The notes under the pieces: model-generated
Database searches by the model: none
Seen by the model: only the letters and a program-made list of their open reading frames with translations
Told to the model about the DNA's origin: nothing
DNA from: Pseudomonadota bacterium
GTDB taxonomy: Bacteria; Pseudomonadota; Alphaproteobacteria; Caulobacterales; Caulobacteraceae
NCBI GenBank assembly: GCA_020161365.1
Contig: JAIUNU010000009.1
Coordinates: forward strand, 124,001-188,000
Reading direction: 5' to 3'
DNA: 64,000 nucleotides
Part shown: positions 9,006 to 18,697 of the stretch, piece after piece
Numbering within the stretch: the stretch's first letter is position 1
Layout of the letters: the number at the start of each line of letters is the position of its first letter
Program-made: the position numbers and the translations under genes

Positions 9006-9902
9006 TTAGTTGCCCTTAGGCGCGGTGCGCTTGCCGGCGTTCGAGTCCGGCTTGCCATACTTGGCGCGATTTTCGGGGGTGTCCGCCACCGGCGGGTTCG
9101 AGACGACGTTGGCGTCGCCGGCCTTCAGCGCAGCCTGCTCGTCCGGGGACTTCGACGAGACGGGCACGACGCCCGAGGCGTTCACGCCGGCGGCCGGCGC
9201 GGCCATGGCGGTCGACGAAGCGGCCGGGTCGGCGGCCATGTCGGTGCTCATGGCTGGCGTAGCTTGGGTCGCCGCCTGAACCATGGACGTCATCGACTCG
9301 TTGGCCGCCACGTTCGTGGAGGCGTCAGTCGTCGAAGCGGCGGCTTGCAGGCCGGGCACGTCCTTGGGCAGGAGCACCTTGTCAACGACGTGCAACACGC
9401 CGTTGCTGGCCATCACGTCGGCTTGGGTAATCGTCGCGCCATCCACCATCGGCGTCGCGCCGCTGCCGTCCAGCATCAGAGGCGAGCCTTCGACGCTCTT
9501 CACCTCGCCCTTGGCCCCCTTGATCTTGCTGGAATCCACCTTGGCGTTGATCAGGTGATAGGTCAGCACCTTCTGCAGCATCGGCCCGTTCTCGGGCAGC
9601 AGCAGGGTGTCGAGCGTTCCGGCCGGCAGGGCGGCGAAGGCGGCGTCGGTCGGCGCGAACACCGTCAGGTTCTGATTGGTCTTCAGGACGCTGGTCAGGT
9701 TCACGGCCGAGACCGCTTTCAGGAAGGTCGTGAACTGGCCCGACGCCTGAGCGGTGTCGATCAGGTCGCCCTTGGCCACGACCGGCGCCTGCGCGGCGGG
9801 CGCCGTCAGGGCGGGAGCCTCGGTGGTCGTGGTCTGGGCGTGAGCGGCGCCGGCCGTCAGGGCGATGGCGGCGGCGGCGGTCAGGAGACGTTTGGAGATC
9901 AT
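9006..9902 (-). CDS. secreted fasciclin (FAS1) domain protein
   Basis: A 298-residue exported protein: signal peptide 1-22 (ending AGAAHAQ), a FAS1 domain at roughly 45-185 with the typical TVFAPTDAAFAALPAGT and VLTYHLI segments, and a long low-complexity Ala/Thr/Ser/Met tail. FAS1 domains mediate adhesion or extracellular contacts and are common in alphaproteobacterial envelopes and stress regulons. A short charged end follows (PENRAKYGKPDSNAGKR). The ATG has AAGGAA upstream and a terminator follows the gene, so it is monocistronic. Confidence 0.9.
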   Translation of the reverse strand: MISKRLLTAAAAIALTAGAAHAQTTTTEAPALTAPAAQAPVVAKGDLIDTAQASGQFTTFLKAVSAVNLTSVLKTNQNLTVFAPTDAAFAALPAGTLDTLLLPENGPMLQKVLTYHLINAKVDSSKIKGAKGEVKSVEGSPLMLDGSGATPMVDGATITQADVMASNGVLHVVDKVLLPKDVPGLQAAASTTDASTNVAANESMTSMVQAATQATPAMSTDMAADPAASSTAMAAPAAGVNASGVVPVSSKSPDEQAALKAGDANVVSNPPVADTPENRAKYGKPDSNAGKRTAPKGN

Positions 9903-9930
9903 GGTCGCGTTCCTTTCGGTTCGAGCGATG

Positions 9931-9956
9931 TACGCCCGACGCCGAGAGTCGGTTCC
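9931..9956 (-). promoter_or_regulatory. possible EcfG/SigT-type stress promoter
   Basis: On the minus strand GGAAC (9956-9952) is followed after 17 bases by CGTA (9934-9931), about 28 bp before the fasciclin ATG. The alphaproteobacterial general-stress consensus is roughly GGAAC-N16/17-CGTT; the last base differs, so this is only a candidate. Confidence 0.35.
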
Positions 9957-9986
9957 CTGCTCACCCCCACATGATCACGTAAAATC

Positions 9987-10337
9987 TCACTTGAAGAAGA
10001 AGACCAGGCCCGCCCCGCAGACGATCAGGGCGAAGCCGAGAAGGGTCGTCAGCTTGATCTGCTCGCCGAGATAGAACACCGAGAACAGCGTGAAGACGAT
10101 CAGCGTGATCGCCTCTTGCCCGGTCTTGAGCTGGGCGGTCGAATACATCGTGCTTCCAAGCCGGTTGGCGGGAACCGCCAGCATGTATTCGGGAAGTGCG
10201 ATCAGCCAGCTGGTCACAATGGCCAGCGGCAGCGCCATGGTCTTGTTCTTGAGGTGACCGTACCAGGCGAAGGTCATAAAGATGTTGGACGCCACCAGCA
10301 TCAGCCAGGGCGCGACCTTCAGGATGATGGGCGGCAT
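9987..10337 (-). CDS. DMT-superfamily membrane protein, DUF486
   Basis: A 116-residue protein with about four transmembrane helices (near 8-25, 36-50, 75-92 and 97-115) and the DUF486 signature FMTFAWYGHLK. It ends in FFFK. DUF486 belongs to the drug/metabolite transporter superfamily; transport is unproven. It is monocistronic, reading away from glnK across a shared upstream region. Confidence 0.85.
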   Translation of the reverse strand: MPPIILKVAPWLMLVASNIFMTFAWYGHLKNKTMALPLAIVTSWLIALPEYMLAVPANRLGSTMYSTAQLKTGQEAITLIVFTLFSVFYLGEQIKLTTLLGFALIVCGAGLVFFFK

Positions 10338-11001
<664 letters not shown>

Positions 11002-11027
11002 CGCATCGGGAAAAGGGGATACCGACG

Positions 11028-12560
11028 ATGAAACTCACCTTCAAACCGCTGGCGGGGCTTATGCTCGCCGCGACGCTCGTAGGGGCGCCGCTCGGCGCGA
11101 CCGCCCTCGCCCAGGAGGCCGCGCCGGCCCCCGCCGCTGCGCCCGCCGAGGCTGCGCCGGCTCCGGCCGCCGCGCCTGCGGAAGCCACGCCCGCGCCCGC
11201 CGCCGCCGCACCGACCATCGAAGACAAGATGGACAAGGGCGACAACGCCTGGATGCTCACCTCCGCCCTGCTCGTCCTGCTGATGATCCTCCCGGGCCTG
11301 GCCTTGTTTTACGGCGGCCTGGTGCGCTCCAAGAACATGCTGTCGGTGATGATGCAGGTCTCGACCGTCGCGCTGATCGGCTTCGTGGCCTGGTTCCTGT
11401 GGGGCTACAGCTTCGCCTTCACCGACGGCGGCAGCTGGGACAAGTTCGTCGGTGGTCTGGGCCGCGTCTTCCTGAAGGACGTGACCCCGGCCAGCAACGT
11501 GGCGACCTTCTCCACGGGCGTCGTCATTCCCGAACTGACCTTCATCGCCTTCCAGTCGACTTTCGCGGCCATCACCGCCGCCCTCGTGGTCGGTTCGCTG
11601 GTCGAGCGCATGAAGTTCGCCGCCATCGTGGCCTTCGCCGTGCTGTGGCCGCTGCTGTCGTACTACCCGATGGCCCACATGGTCTGGTGGTGGCCGGGCC
11701 CGAACGCCATCGCTCTGGCACCGACTGATCCGGTCAAGTCCGGCCTGCTCTGGGGCTTTGGCGCTCTGGACTTCGCCGGCGGCACCGTCGTTCACATCAA
11801 CGCGGGTATCGCCGCCCTGGTCGGCGCCCTGATCCTCGGCAAGCGTCAAGGCTACGGCAAGGAGCCGATGCCCCCGCACTCGCTGACCCTGACCCTGGTG
11901 GGCGCCGGCCTGCTGTGGGTGGGCTGGTTCGGCTTCAACGCCGGCTCGAACCTGGAGTCGAACGGCTACGCCTCGCTGGCCATGGTCAACACCTTCATCG
12001 CCACCGCCGGCGCGGGCCTGTCGTGGGTCCTGGTCGAGTGGATCACCCGCAAGAAGCCATCGGCCCTGGGCCTGGCCTCGGGCATCGTCGCCGGCCTCGT
12101 CGCCGTGACGCCGGCCGCCGGCTTCGCCGGTCCGATGGGCGCGCTGATCCTGGGTCTGGTGGTGTCGCCGATCTGCATCGTCTTCTGCTCGGTCGTGAAG
12201 AACGCCTTCAAGTACGACGACAGCCTGGACGCCTTCGGCATCCACGGCATCGGCGGCATCGTCGGCGCGATCGGCACCGGTCTGGTGGTCAACCCGCTGT
12301 GGGGCGGCGCTGGCGTCGTCGACTACACGAGCTGCGGCAAGGACGGCGACCTGTCGACCTGCGACAGCGCGGTGTACGACATGGGTGTGCAACTGATGGC
12401 CCAGATCAAGGCTGTCGGCGTGACCGTCCTGTGGTCGGCCATCGCCTCGGCCATCGTCTTCTTCGTGATCAAGCTGGTGATCGGCCTGCGGGCTTCGCCG
12501 GAAGCCGAAGAAGAAGGCCTGGATATCTCCGAACACGGCGAACGCGCCTATCACAGCTAA
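11028..12560 (+). CDS. amtB: ammonium transporter Amt with long Ala/Pro N-terminal extension
   Basis: A 510-residue Amt/Rh channel. The pore twin histidines are visible in GGTVVHINAG and FGIHGIGG, and the signature GALDFAGG is present. A signal peptide (about 1-29) is followed by a roughly 40-residue Ala/Pro linker built from near-identical EAAPAPAAAPAEA-like units before the first membrane helix (from about residue 75). The protein imports ammonium in the inner membrane and is controlled by GlnK, encoded just upstream. A strong terminator follows. Confidence 0.96.
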   Translation: MKLTFKPLAGLMLAATLVGAPLGATALAQEAAPAPAAAPAEAAPAPAAAPAEATPAPAAAAPTIEDKMDKGDNAWMLTSALLVLLMILPGLALFYGGLVRSKNMLSVMMQVSTVALIGFVAWFLWGYSFAFTDGGSWDKFVGGLGRVFLKDVTPASNVATFSTGVVIPELTFIAFQSTFAAITAALVVGSLVERMKFAAIVAFAVLWPLLSYYPMAHMVWWWPGPNAIALAPTDPVKSGLLWGFGALDFAGGTVVHINAGIAALVGALILGKRQGYGKEPMPPHSLTLTLVGAGLLWVGWFGFNAGSNLESNGYASLAMVNTFIATAGAGLSWVLVEWITRKKPSALGLASGIVAGLVAVTPAAGFAGPMGALILGLVVSPICIVFCSVVKNAFKYDDSLDAFGIHGIGGIVGAIGTGLVVNPLWGGAGVVDYTSCGKDGDLSTCDSAVYDMGVQLMAQIKAVGVTVLWSAIASAIVFFVIKLVIGLRASPEAEEEGLDISEHGERAYHS

Positions 12561-12584
12561 GGCTGGCCTAGGCGAAATGTCGAA

Positions 12585-12620
12585 GGGCGCGGAGGGAAAC
12601 CTCCGCGCCCTTTCTCTTTC
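12585..12620 (+). terminator. intrinsic terminator of glnK-amtB
   Basis: GGGCGCGGAGG pairs perfectly with CCTCCGCGCCC around a GAAA loop, followed by a T-rich tail (TTTCTCTTTC). Confidence 0.85.
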
Positions 12621-12635
12621 AGGAAACTCGGCCGC

Positions 12636-13274
12636 CTAGACCCGCCGCGCGGTGAGGATCGGCACGACCGGGTCCAGCATCTGGCCCTCCATCACCGGGT
12701 TGGTGGCCTTGCCCGGCGTGGGCAGGTTCAGGATCTTGCGAACGATCTCCATGCCCTGAACGACCTGGCCAAAGGCGGCGAACCCGACATTGTCCCCCTC
12801 CCCGGCCGGATTGGCGTCGAGATATAGCGCGTCGCCCACGCAGATGAAGAAGTCGGAGTCTCCGGTTCCCGGCGCCTTGCGAGCCAGCGAGATCGTCCCG
12901 TCGACGTGCCGAAGACCGGTCTGGCTTGTCGGCTCATGCGCGACCGGCGGGAGCAGCTTCTTGGGATCGCCCTGCAGCCCGCCCTCGATCAGTCCATAGT
13001 CAACCGAGCTGGGCGCCTTGGCTGAGCGCCAGAAGCTTGAGCCGTCATAGCGCTTCTCGTCGACATAGCGCAGGAAGTTCGCCACGGTCAGCGGCGCCTG
13101 GCGCGCCTTCAGAGCGATGATGATCGGCCCTAGACTGGTGTCGAGACGGACCAGCACATCGCCGGAGCCCGGGACGATAGGCGTCGCAGGCAGACTCAGG
13201 ATCTGCGCCAAGGCCAGGCCCGGCGGGACCGCGAAGGCGCCAAGGGCGGCCAGGAGGTCGCGGCGTTTCATCAT
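12636..13274 (-). CDS. exported cyclophilin-type peptidyl-prolyl isomerase
   Basis: A 212-residue cyclophilin-fold protein with an N-terminal export signal that includes a twin arginine (MMKRRDLLAALGAFAVPP). The core holds family segments such as GPIIIALKARQAPLTVANFLRYVD, split here by ordinary variation, and DSDFFICVGD. It lacks some classic active-site residues, as many bacterial secreted cyclophilins do. It probably assists periplasmic folding. It begins 7 bp after ispE and is last in the TPR-ispE-PPIase run. Confidence 0.85.
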   Translation of the reverse strand: MMKRRDLLAALGAFAVPPGLALAQILSLPATPIVPGSGDVLVRLDTSLGPIIIALKARQAPLTVANFLRYVDEKRYDGSSFWRSAKAPSSVDYGLIEGGLQGDPKKLLPPVAHEPTSQTGLRHVDGTISLARKAPGTGDSDFFICVGDALYLDANPAGEGDNVGFAAFGQVVQGMEIVRKILNLPTPGKATNPVMEGQMLDPVVPILTARRV

Positions 13275-13281
13275 GATCTCC

Positions 13282-14154
13282 TCAACTCAGTCGGCAGCGC
13301 CGCACCCACCAGTCCGGGCGCATCGCCTTTACGCGCTCGGCCAGACCTTCCGCCTCGATATCGCTGGCGCAAAGCGCGAAACAGGTCGCGCCGGAGCCAG
13401 ACATCCGGACCAACAGACTCTCCGGCTCCTCGCGCAGCGCGTCCAGCACTTCGCCGATAAGCGGTTCCAGCTGAACGGCGGGCGCCTCCAAGTCATTGCG
13501 GGTGGCGACCGCCAGCCAGGCGGCGGTCTCTTCAGCGCTTTCCAGATGGTCGGGCATGAAGGGCCGCGCAGCGCCCTCCGGGTGCACGCCCGCATCATAG
13601 GCGCGATAGACCGCGCCGGTTGGCGAGGGCACGCCCGGGTTCACGAGCACCGCGTTCATCTCTGGCAGGCCTGGCGCAGGCGAAATGCGCTCGCCGCGCC
13701 CTTCGGCCATCAAGGCCGTCGCGCGAAAACACGCCGCGCCGTCAGCGCCCAAGCCTGCAGCCAGCGGCTCCAGATCGTCGTCCGACAGACCCGGCGCCAA
13801 GGCGTCCCTTAACAGCTTCAAGGCTGCGCCGGCGTCGCTTGATCCGCCACCGAGACCGGCGGCGATAGGCAGGTGCTTTTCCAGGATGAGCCGGTAGGGC
13901 GGGATCGGTCCGCCCAGCCGCCTGTGGAACGCCCGCGCCGCGCGGAGCACCAAGTTATCTCCGTCGGTCGGAATCTCGCCTCCGAACGGTCCGGATATCT
14001 CGAACGCAGGCGCGTCGCTAGGCTGGATATTCACCTGATCGCCGACATCGGCGAACACCATCAGGCTGGCGATCGGATGATAACCCTCAGCGTCCGGCCC
14101 GCCGACGTGCAGGAACAAATTGACCTTGGCCGGGGCGAATGTTGACAGCCGCAT
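13282..14154 (-). CDS. ispE: 4-diphosphocytidyl-2-C-methyl-D-erythritol kinase
   Basis: IspE phosphorylates CDP-methylerythritol in the non-mevalonate isoprenoid pathway. The 290-residue protein starts MRLSTFAPAKVNLFLHV and has the GHMP-kinase ATP loop AAGLGGGSSDAGAAL near 95-110 and the C-terminal MSGSGATCFAL motif. A TTG at 14169 would add five residues; the ATG at 14154 matches the family start. It lies between the TPR lipoprotein gene (42 bp upstream) and the cyclophilin gene, in the same direction. Confidence 0.95.
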   Translation of the reverse strand: MRLSTFAPAKVNLFLHVGGPDAEGYHPIASLMVFADVGDQVNIQPSDAPAFEISGPFGGEIPTDGDNLVLRAARAFHRRLGGPIPPYRLILEKHLPIAAGLGGGSSDAGAALKLLRDALAPGLSDDDLEPLAAGLGADGAACFRATALMAEGRGERISPAPGLPEMNAVLVNPGVPSPTGAVYRAYDAGVHPEGAARPFMPDHLESAEETAAWLAVATRNDLEAPAVQLEPLIGEVLDALREEPESLLVRMSGSGATCFALCASDIEAEGLAERVKAMRPDWWVRRCRLS

Positions 14155-14196
14155 GATCTCGTGACTCAAGGCTGGGAAAGACCCAACGCCGATAGC

Positions 14197-15927
14197 TCAG
14201 TTGTGGGCGATCGTCGACTTGGTCGCCGGCGCGGAAAGGCCCAGGCCGTTCTTCAGCTTTTCCTCGGACTCGACTTTCTGCTTGTCCGTCGGCTCCAGGC
14301 TCAGGACGCGGCGCCACTGGAACCGCGCTTCGATGAAGCGCCCGACCTTCCAATAGGCGTCGCCCAGGTGTCCGTTGACGTCGGGATCACCCGGCTCAAG
14401 CTCGACGGCGGCCTCGAGCTTCTCGACCGCAGCCTTGTAGTCGCCCAAGCGGAAATAAGCCCATCCCAACGAGTCCAGCATCGCGCCGGATTGCGGACGG
14501 GCGGCGACCGCCTTCTCGACCATGGCCAGGGCCTCGGCCAGGCGCTCGTTTCGGTCGATCCAGGAATAGCCCAGGAAGTTCAGCAGCTCAGGCTCATCCG
14601 GATTGACCTTGAGCGCCGCCTGCAGGTCCCGCTCCGCCTCAGGCCAACGCCCGGCCTGCTCAAGCGCCACCGCCCGCAGATACAAGAGGCGCCAGTCGGG
14701 CGCCGACGCCTCCCGCGCGATGAGCGGCTCAAGCACCGCAACCGACTCGTCCCAACGGCTGTTGACGCGCAGCAAGTCGGCCAGAGCGACGGCGGCGTCG
14801 CGGTCGTTCGGCGCCGCCGTCACGGCTCCGCGCGCGACCTCAAGCGCCTTGGCCTTATCGCCCAACTCGTTCCAGGCCCAAGCGATCTTGCTCTGCGCCG
14901 AGGCATAGTGCGGCGCGCCCGGCGCGACATGGCCGTAGGCTTCGATCGCGCCTTGATGATCGTCACTTTGATTCAGCAGATCCCCGACCAGCACCCAGGC
15001 CTCGTCGCGCGCCGGGTCCAGCCGCAGAGCGAGTCTGAGATAGGCGAGCGCGAACTGGTTCTGCCGCTCGCCGGCGAAGGTCGCCGCGCAGGCGACCAGA
15101 ACCTCGGCCGCGCCCTGGCGCGGCGTGGGCATGGCGGGCGGCGTCTGGCGGGCGGCGGCCCGCGCCCTGGCGCGTTGCAAGCCGGTATCGTTTGGCGCAA
15201 CCCGAAGCGCAGCGTCGTAAACGGCCACTGCGTCGTCGTGGCGCTTGCGACGCTCCAGGAACGCCCCGTAGTCGAGCGTGAAGATGCTGGCCGTCGCGGC
15301 GTTGGACGTCAGGGCCTTGTAGTCGGTCTCGGCTTCGTCATACCGCTTGGCCCGCTCGAACAGCCGCGCCTGTCCCTGCTGGCCGAAATACTGCACCAGC
15401 TTGTCGTTGCGCAGCACCGGCTGGACAATCGCGCCTTCGCGGTCGCCGGCGGCCGCGGCGGCCCAGGGGCTAAGCAGAGCTACGGCCTGCTGGTGCGGGA
15501 AACCGGGCGGGTCGGCCTTCAGGAGCGCCTGCGCCTCCTTGCCCTTGCCCAGGGCCAACGCCTCCACAACACGGGTGAGAACGCCCAGCCGGCGGATAGC
15601 TTCGGCGCCTCCCGCTTCGGTGGGCGCCGCTGCGGCCGCGCGCGAAATCTCGCCGGAAAGAAGCAGCGCCGTGAATGAGCGTTCTGCGATCACGCCAGGA
15701 TCTTCGCCCAGCACCGCGGCGGTGCCGAAGTAGGTCGCCGCCTGCTTGGAGGCTCCATCGCGCAGCGCTGCCTGTCCCGCCAGGAATTGACCGTACGAGG
15801 TTCGAGTGTCGAACAGTGAATAGTTCTGACCGACGGGGCCCCGCATCGACACCGCGCCCGGCGCGGAGGCGCACGCGGTTAGGGCGGAGACGGATACGCA
15901 AGCGAGCAGGACTTTGAGACGCGTCAT
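14197..15927 (-). CDS. tetratricopeptide-repeat lipoprotein
   Basis: A 576-residue protein with a lipobox (LTAC, C19) and repeated TPR helices across most of its length. Clear units include DAVAVYDAALRVAPND, EAWVLVGDLLNQSDD and YKAAVEKLEAAVELEPGDP. As a lipid-anchored TPR scaffold it probably acts in the outer-membrane periplasmic face; its partner is unknown. It is the first gene of the TPR-ispE-cyclophilin run, and the ETF-QO terminator just upstream separates it from that gene. Confidence 0.88.
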   Translation of the reverse strand: MTRLKVLLACVSVSALTACASAPGAVSMRGPVGQNYSLFDTRTSYGQFLAGQAALRDGASKQAATYFGTAAVLGEDPGVIAERSFTALLLSGEISRAAAAAPTEAGGAEAIRRLGVLTRVVEALALGKGKEAQALLKADPPGFPHQQAVALLSPWAAAAAGDREGAIVQPVLRNDKLVQYFGQQGQARLFERAKRYDEAETDYKALTSNAATASIFTLDYGAFLERRKRHDDAVAVYDAALRVAPNDTGLQRARARAAARQTPPAMPTPRQGAAEVLVACAATFAGERQNQFALAYLRLALRLDPARDEAWVLVGDLLNQSDDHQGAIEAYGHVAPGAPHYASAQSKIAWAWNELGDKAKALEVARGAVTAAPNDRDAAVALADLLRVNSRWDESVAVLEPLIAREASAPDWRLLYLRAVALEQAGRWPEAERDLQAALKVNPDEPELLNFLGYSWIDRNERLAEALAMVEKAVAARPQSGAMLDSLGWAYFRLGDYKAAVEKLEAAVELEPGDPDVNGHLGDAYWKVGRFIEARFQWRRVLSLEPTDKQKVESEEKLKNGLGLSAPATKSTIAHN

Positions 15928-15962
15928 GCCGCCACCCTCGGAGGTTTCGAGGCTGTCCGCAA

Positions 15963-15994
15963 GAAAAAGCCTCCCGGCGCGGACCGGGAGGCTT
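15963..15994 (-). terminator. intrinsic terminator of the ETF-QO gene
   Basis: AAGCCTCCCGG (15967-15977) pairs perfectly with CCGGGAGGCTT (15984-15994); plus-strand A residues at 15964-15968 give the T-tract on the minus strand, just past the ETF-QO stop. Confidence 0.85.
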
Positions 15995-15999
15995 GATCG

Positions 16000-17676
16000 T
16001 TACATGTTCGGATAGTTGGGACCGCCGCCGCCTTCCGGCGTGGTCCAGACGATGTTCTGCGACGGGTCCTTGATGTCGCAGGTTTTGCAGTGGACGCAGT
16101 TCTGCGCGTTGATCTGGAAGCGCGGGTCCTGGCCCTGCTCGTTGTAGAGCACCTCGTAGACACCGGCCGGGCAGTAGAGGCGCGCCGGCTCGCCATACTT
16201 GGGCAGGTTCACCTGGATCGGCACCGAGGGATCCTTCAGGCGCAGGTGCGCCGGCTGGTCTTCCTCGTGGTTGGTCGCCGACAGGAACACCGAGCTCAGT
16301 TTGTCGAAGCTGATCACGCCGTCCGGCTTCGGATAGACGATCGGCTTGTAGTCCTTGGCCAGGCCGGTCGAGGCCGCGTCAGTCTTGTCGTGCTTCATCG
16401 TGCCGAACAGGCCGAAAGCGCCGCCGGTCAAGTGGTTGACCCACATGTCGGCCATGCCGAGCGCGCCGCCCAGCGCCGTGCCGAACTTGCCCAGCAGCGG
16501 CTTGGCGTTGCGGACAATCTTCAGTTCCTTGGCCACCCAAGACTTGTCGTAGGACGTCTGGTAGGCTGTCAGCTCGTCGCTGGCGCGGCCGGCCTGGACC
16601 GCTTCGAAAGCGGCGTCGGCGGCCAGAATGCCAGTCTTCACGGCGTTATGACTGCCCTTGATGCGCGGCACGTTGACGAAGCCCGCCGAGCAGCCGATCA
16701 GCGCGCCGCCCGGGAAGGTCAGCTTCGGCACCGACTGATAGCCGCCCTCGGTGATGGCGCGCGCGCCATAAGCAATGCGCTTGCCGCCTTCCAGGTGCGG
16801 ACGGACCGCCGGGTGCTGCTTGAAGCGCTGGAATTCGTCGAACGGGGACAGCCAGGGGTTCTTGTAGTTCAGGTGCACGACGTAGCCGATGGCCACGTAG
16901 TTATCCCCGAAGTGGTACATGAAGCTGCCGCCGCCCGTCTGGTCGTCGAGCGGCCAGCCCGTGGTGTGTTCGGCCAGACCCGGCTGGTGCTTCTCCGGCG
17001 GCACCTGCCACAGCTCCTTGATGCCGATGCCGTACTTCTGCGGGGACTTGCCTTCATCCAGCTTGAACTTGGCGATCAGTTGCTTGGCCAGCGAGCCGCG
17101 CACGCCCTCGGCGATGAACACGTACTTGCCGTGCAGTTCCATGCCAGGCTGGTAGTCAGGCTTCTTCTCGCCGTCCTTGCCGATGCCGACAACGCCGACC
17201 ACAACGCCCTTCACTGAGCCGTCGTCGTTCCAGACGAGCTCCGACGCCGCGAAGCCAGGATAGATCTCGACGCCCAGCTCTTCGGCCTTGCCAGCCAGCC
17301 AGCGGGTCAGATTGGCCAGGGACGCGATGTAGCAGCCGTGATTGTGCATGAACGGCGGCATGGCGAACATCGGCAGGCTGAGCTCGCCCTGCGGCCCCAG
17401 CAGCTTGAAGCGGTCCTTGGTGACCGGCGTCTCCAGCGGCGCGCCCTCTTCCTTCCAGTTCGGGAAGAGTTCGGCCAAGCCCTTGGGATCGATGACCGCG
17501 CCCGACAGGATGTGGGCGCCGACTTCCGAGCCCTTTTCCAGCAGGGCGACCGAAATATCGGTTCCGGCCTTGGCCGCCATCTGCTTCAGCCGGATCGCCG
17601 CCGAAAGGCCTGCGGGACCACCGCCGACGATGACGACGTCGTATTCCATCGACTCGCGTTCGAGGTCTTCGCTCAT
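16000..17676 (-). CDS. electron transfer flavoprotein-ubiquinone oxidoreductase
   Basis: ETF-QO passes electrons from acyl-CoA dehydrogenases through ETF to ubiquinone at the inner membrane. The 558 residues contain an FAD motif GGGPAG (18-23), a ubiquinone-binding middle region, and a C-terminal 4Fe-4S site (CPAGVYEVL followed by NCVHCKTCDIKDP). GGGAG precedes the ATG at 17676. The two acyl-CoA dehydrogenases at 45-47.5 kb are plausible upstream donors, which is inference from pathway knowledge. Confidence 0.96.
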   Translation of the reverse strand: MSEDLERESMEYDVVIVGGGPAGLSAAIRLKQMAAKAGTDISVALLEKGSEVGAHILSGAVIDPKGLAELFPNWKEEGAPLETPVTKDRFKLLGPQGELSLPMFAMPPFMHNHGCYIASLANLTRWLAGKAEELGVEIYPGFAASELVWNDDGSVKGVVVGVVGIGKDGEKKPDYQPGMELHGKYVFIAEGVRGSLAKQLIAKFKLDEGKSPQKYGIGIKELWQVPPEKHQPGLAEHTTGWPLDDQTGGGSFMYHFGDNYVAIGYVVHLNYKNPWLSPFDEFQRFKQHPAVRPHLEGGKRIAYGARAITEGGYQSVPKLTFPGGALIGCSAGFVNVPRIKGSHNAVKTGILAADAAFEAVQAGRASDELTAYQTSYDKSWVAKELKIVRNAKPLLGKFGTALGGALGMADMWVNHLTGGAFGLFGTMKHDKTDAASTGLAKDYKPIVYPKPDGVISFDKLSSVFLSATNHEEDQPAHLRLKDPSVPIQVNLPKYGEPARLYCPAGVYEVLYNEQGQDPRFQINAQNCVHCKTCDIKDPSQNIVWTTPEGGGGPNYPNM

Positions 17677-17826
17677 GGGATCTCCCGGTGAGGCCCTACG
17701 GCCGCTCTTATGACTGTTTGATTCACAGCTTATCCGAACGTGACGCGGGGGTGGTCAAGCACCTAGACAGATTTTTTGCTGCACCGCAGCGTGGAGACCG
17801 GCGACAATCCGAGTTAAGACGGTCGC

Positions 17827-18645
17827 ATGAGCCTCGCCGTCGATCAACGCGCCGCCGAAAGCCTGCTGGCCTTTTGGGCCGACGCAGGGGTCGAGGCGCT
17901 GTACGCCGATGCGCCCATTGATCGTCTCGCTGAGGGCGCGGCGATGCTCCGCGCCAAAAGCCAACCGCCCCCGCCACCGCCGGTCGCCCGGCCCGGGCTG
18001 GTCGCAGCGCGCTCGCCCGACGTCGCGTCGGCGGTCGCCGCAGCCCAGGTCGCCGCCGCTGCTTGCCAGGATCTCGAAAGCCTCGCCACCGCCATCGCCG
18101 CCTTTGACGGCTGCCCCCTCAAGGGCCAGGGCGCCAAGCAGGCCGTGTTCTCGCGCGGCGTGGGCGACGCGGCGCTGATGATCATCGGCGAAGGCCCCGG
18201 CGCGGACGAAGACGCTCAGGGCCAGCCGTTCGTCGGACGCGCCGGCAAGCTGCTTGATCGGATGCTGAAGGCCGCCGGACTGGAAGGCCGGGTGTTCATC
18301 ACCAACACCGTCTTCTGGCGCCCGCCGGGCAATCGCACGCCGACGCCGCAGGAGCAGGCCACGTGCGCGCCGTTCGTCGAGCGGGCGATCGCGCTGGTGA
18401 AGCCCAAGATGCTGCTGCTCGCGGGCGGAGCCTCGGCCAAGGCGATGCTCAAGCGCGACGAGGGTATTCTCTCGATGCGAGGGCGCTGGTTTGAATGGGT
18501 CTCCGAGGATCAGTCGATCGAGCTTCCGGCCATGCCGACGCTGCATCCCGCCTTCCTGCTCCGGACGCCCGCGCAGAAGAAGAAGGCGTGGCAGGACCTG
18601 CTGACCCTGACCGAACGGCTTGATCGACCCGAGCGCCCGCACTAA
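17827..18645 (+). CDS. uracil-DNA glycosylase family protein, type 4-like
   Basis: A 272-residue UDG-superfamily protein. Motif GEGPGADEDAQGQPFVGRAG near 120-139 is the type-4/5 signature, and LHPAFLL provides the second catalytic motif. Cysteines in FDGCPLKGQG and ATCAPF are placed like iron-sulphur ligands of type 4 enzymes. The family removes uracil from DNA to start base-excision repair. An Ala/Pro-rich N-terminal region of about 80 residues precedes the domain. It is divergent from ETF-QO; the lytic transglycosylase follows closely. Confidence 0.87.
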   Translation: MSLAVDQRAAESLLAFWADAGVEALYADAPIDRLAEGAAMLRAKSQPPPPPPVARPGLVAARSPDVASAVAAAQVAAAACQDLESLATAIAAFDGCPLKGQGAKQAVFSRGVGDAALMIIGEGPGADEDAQGQPFVGRAGKLLDRMLKAAGLEGRVFITNTVFWRPPGNRTPTPQEQATCAPFVERAIALVKPKMLLLAGGASAKAMLKRDEGILSMRGRWFEWVSEDQSIELPAMPTLHPAFLLRTPAQKKKAWQDLLTLTERLDRPERPH

Positions 18646-18697
18646 AACGTTCGGCGACCAGTCGGGACAGGGACGCGCGCCTGTGGGGGAGCGCGTA

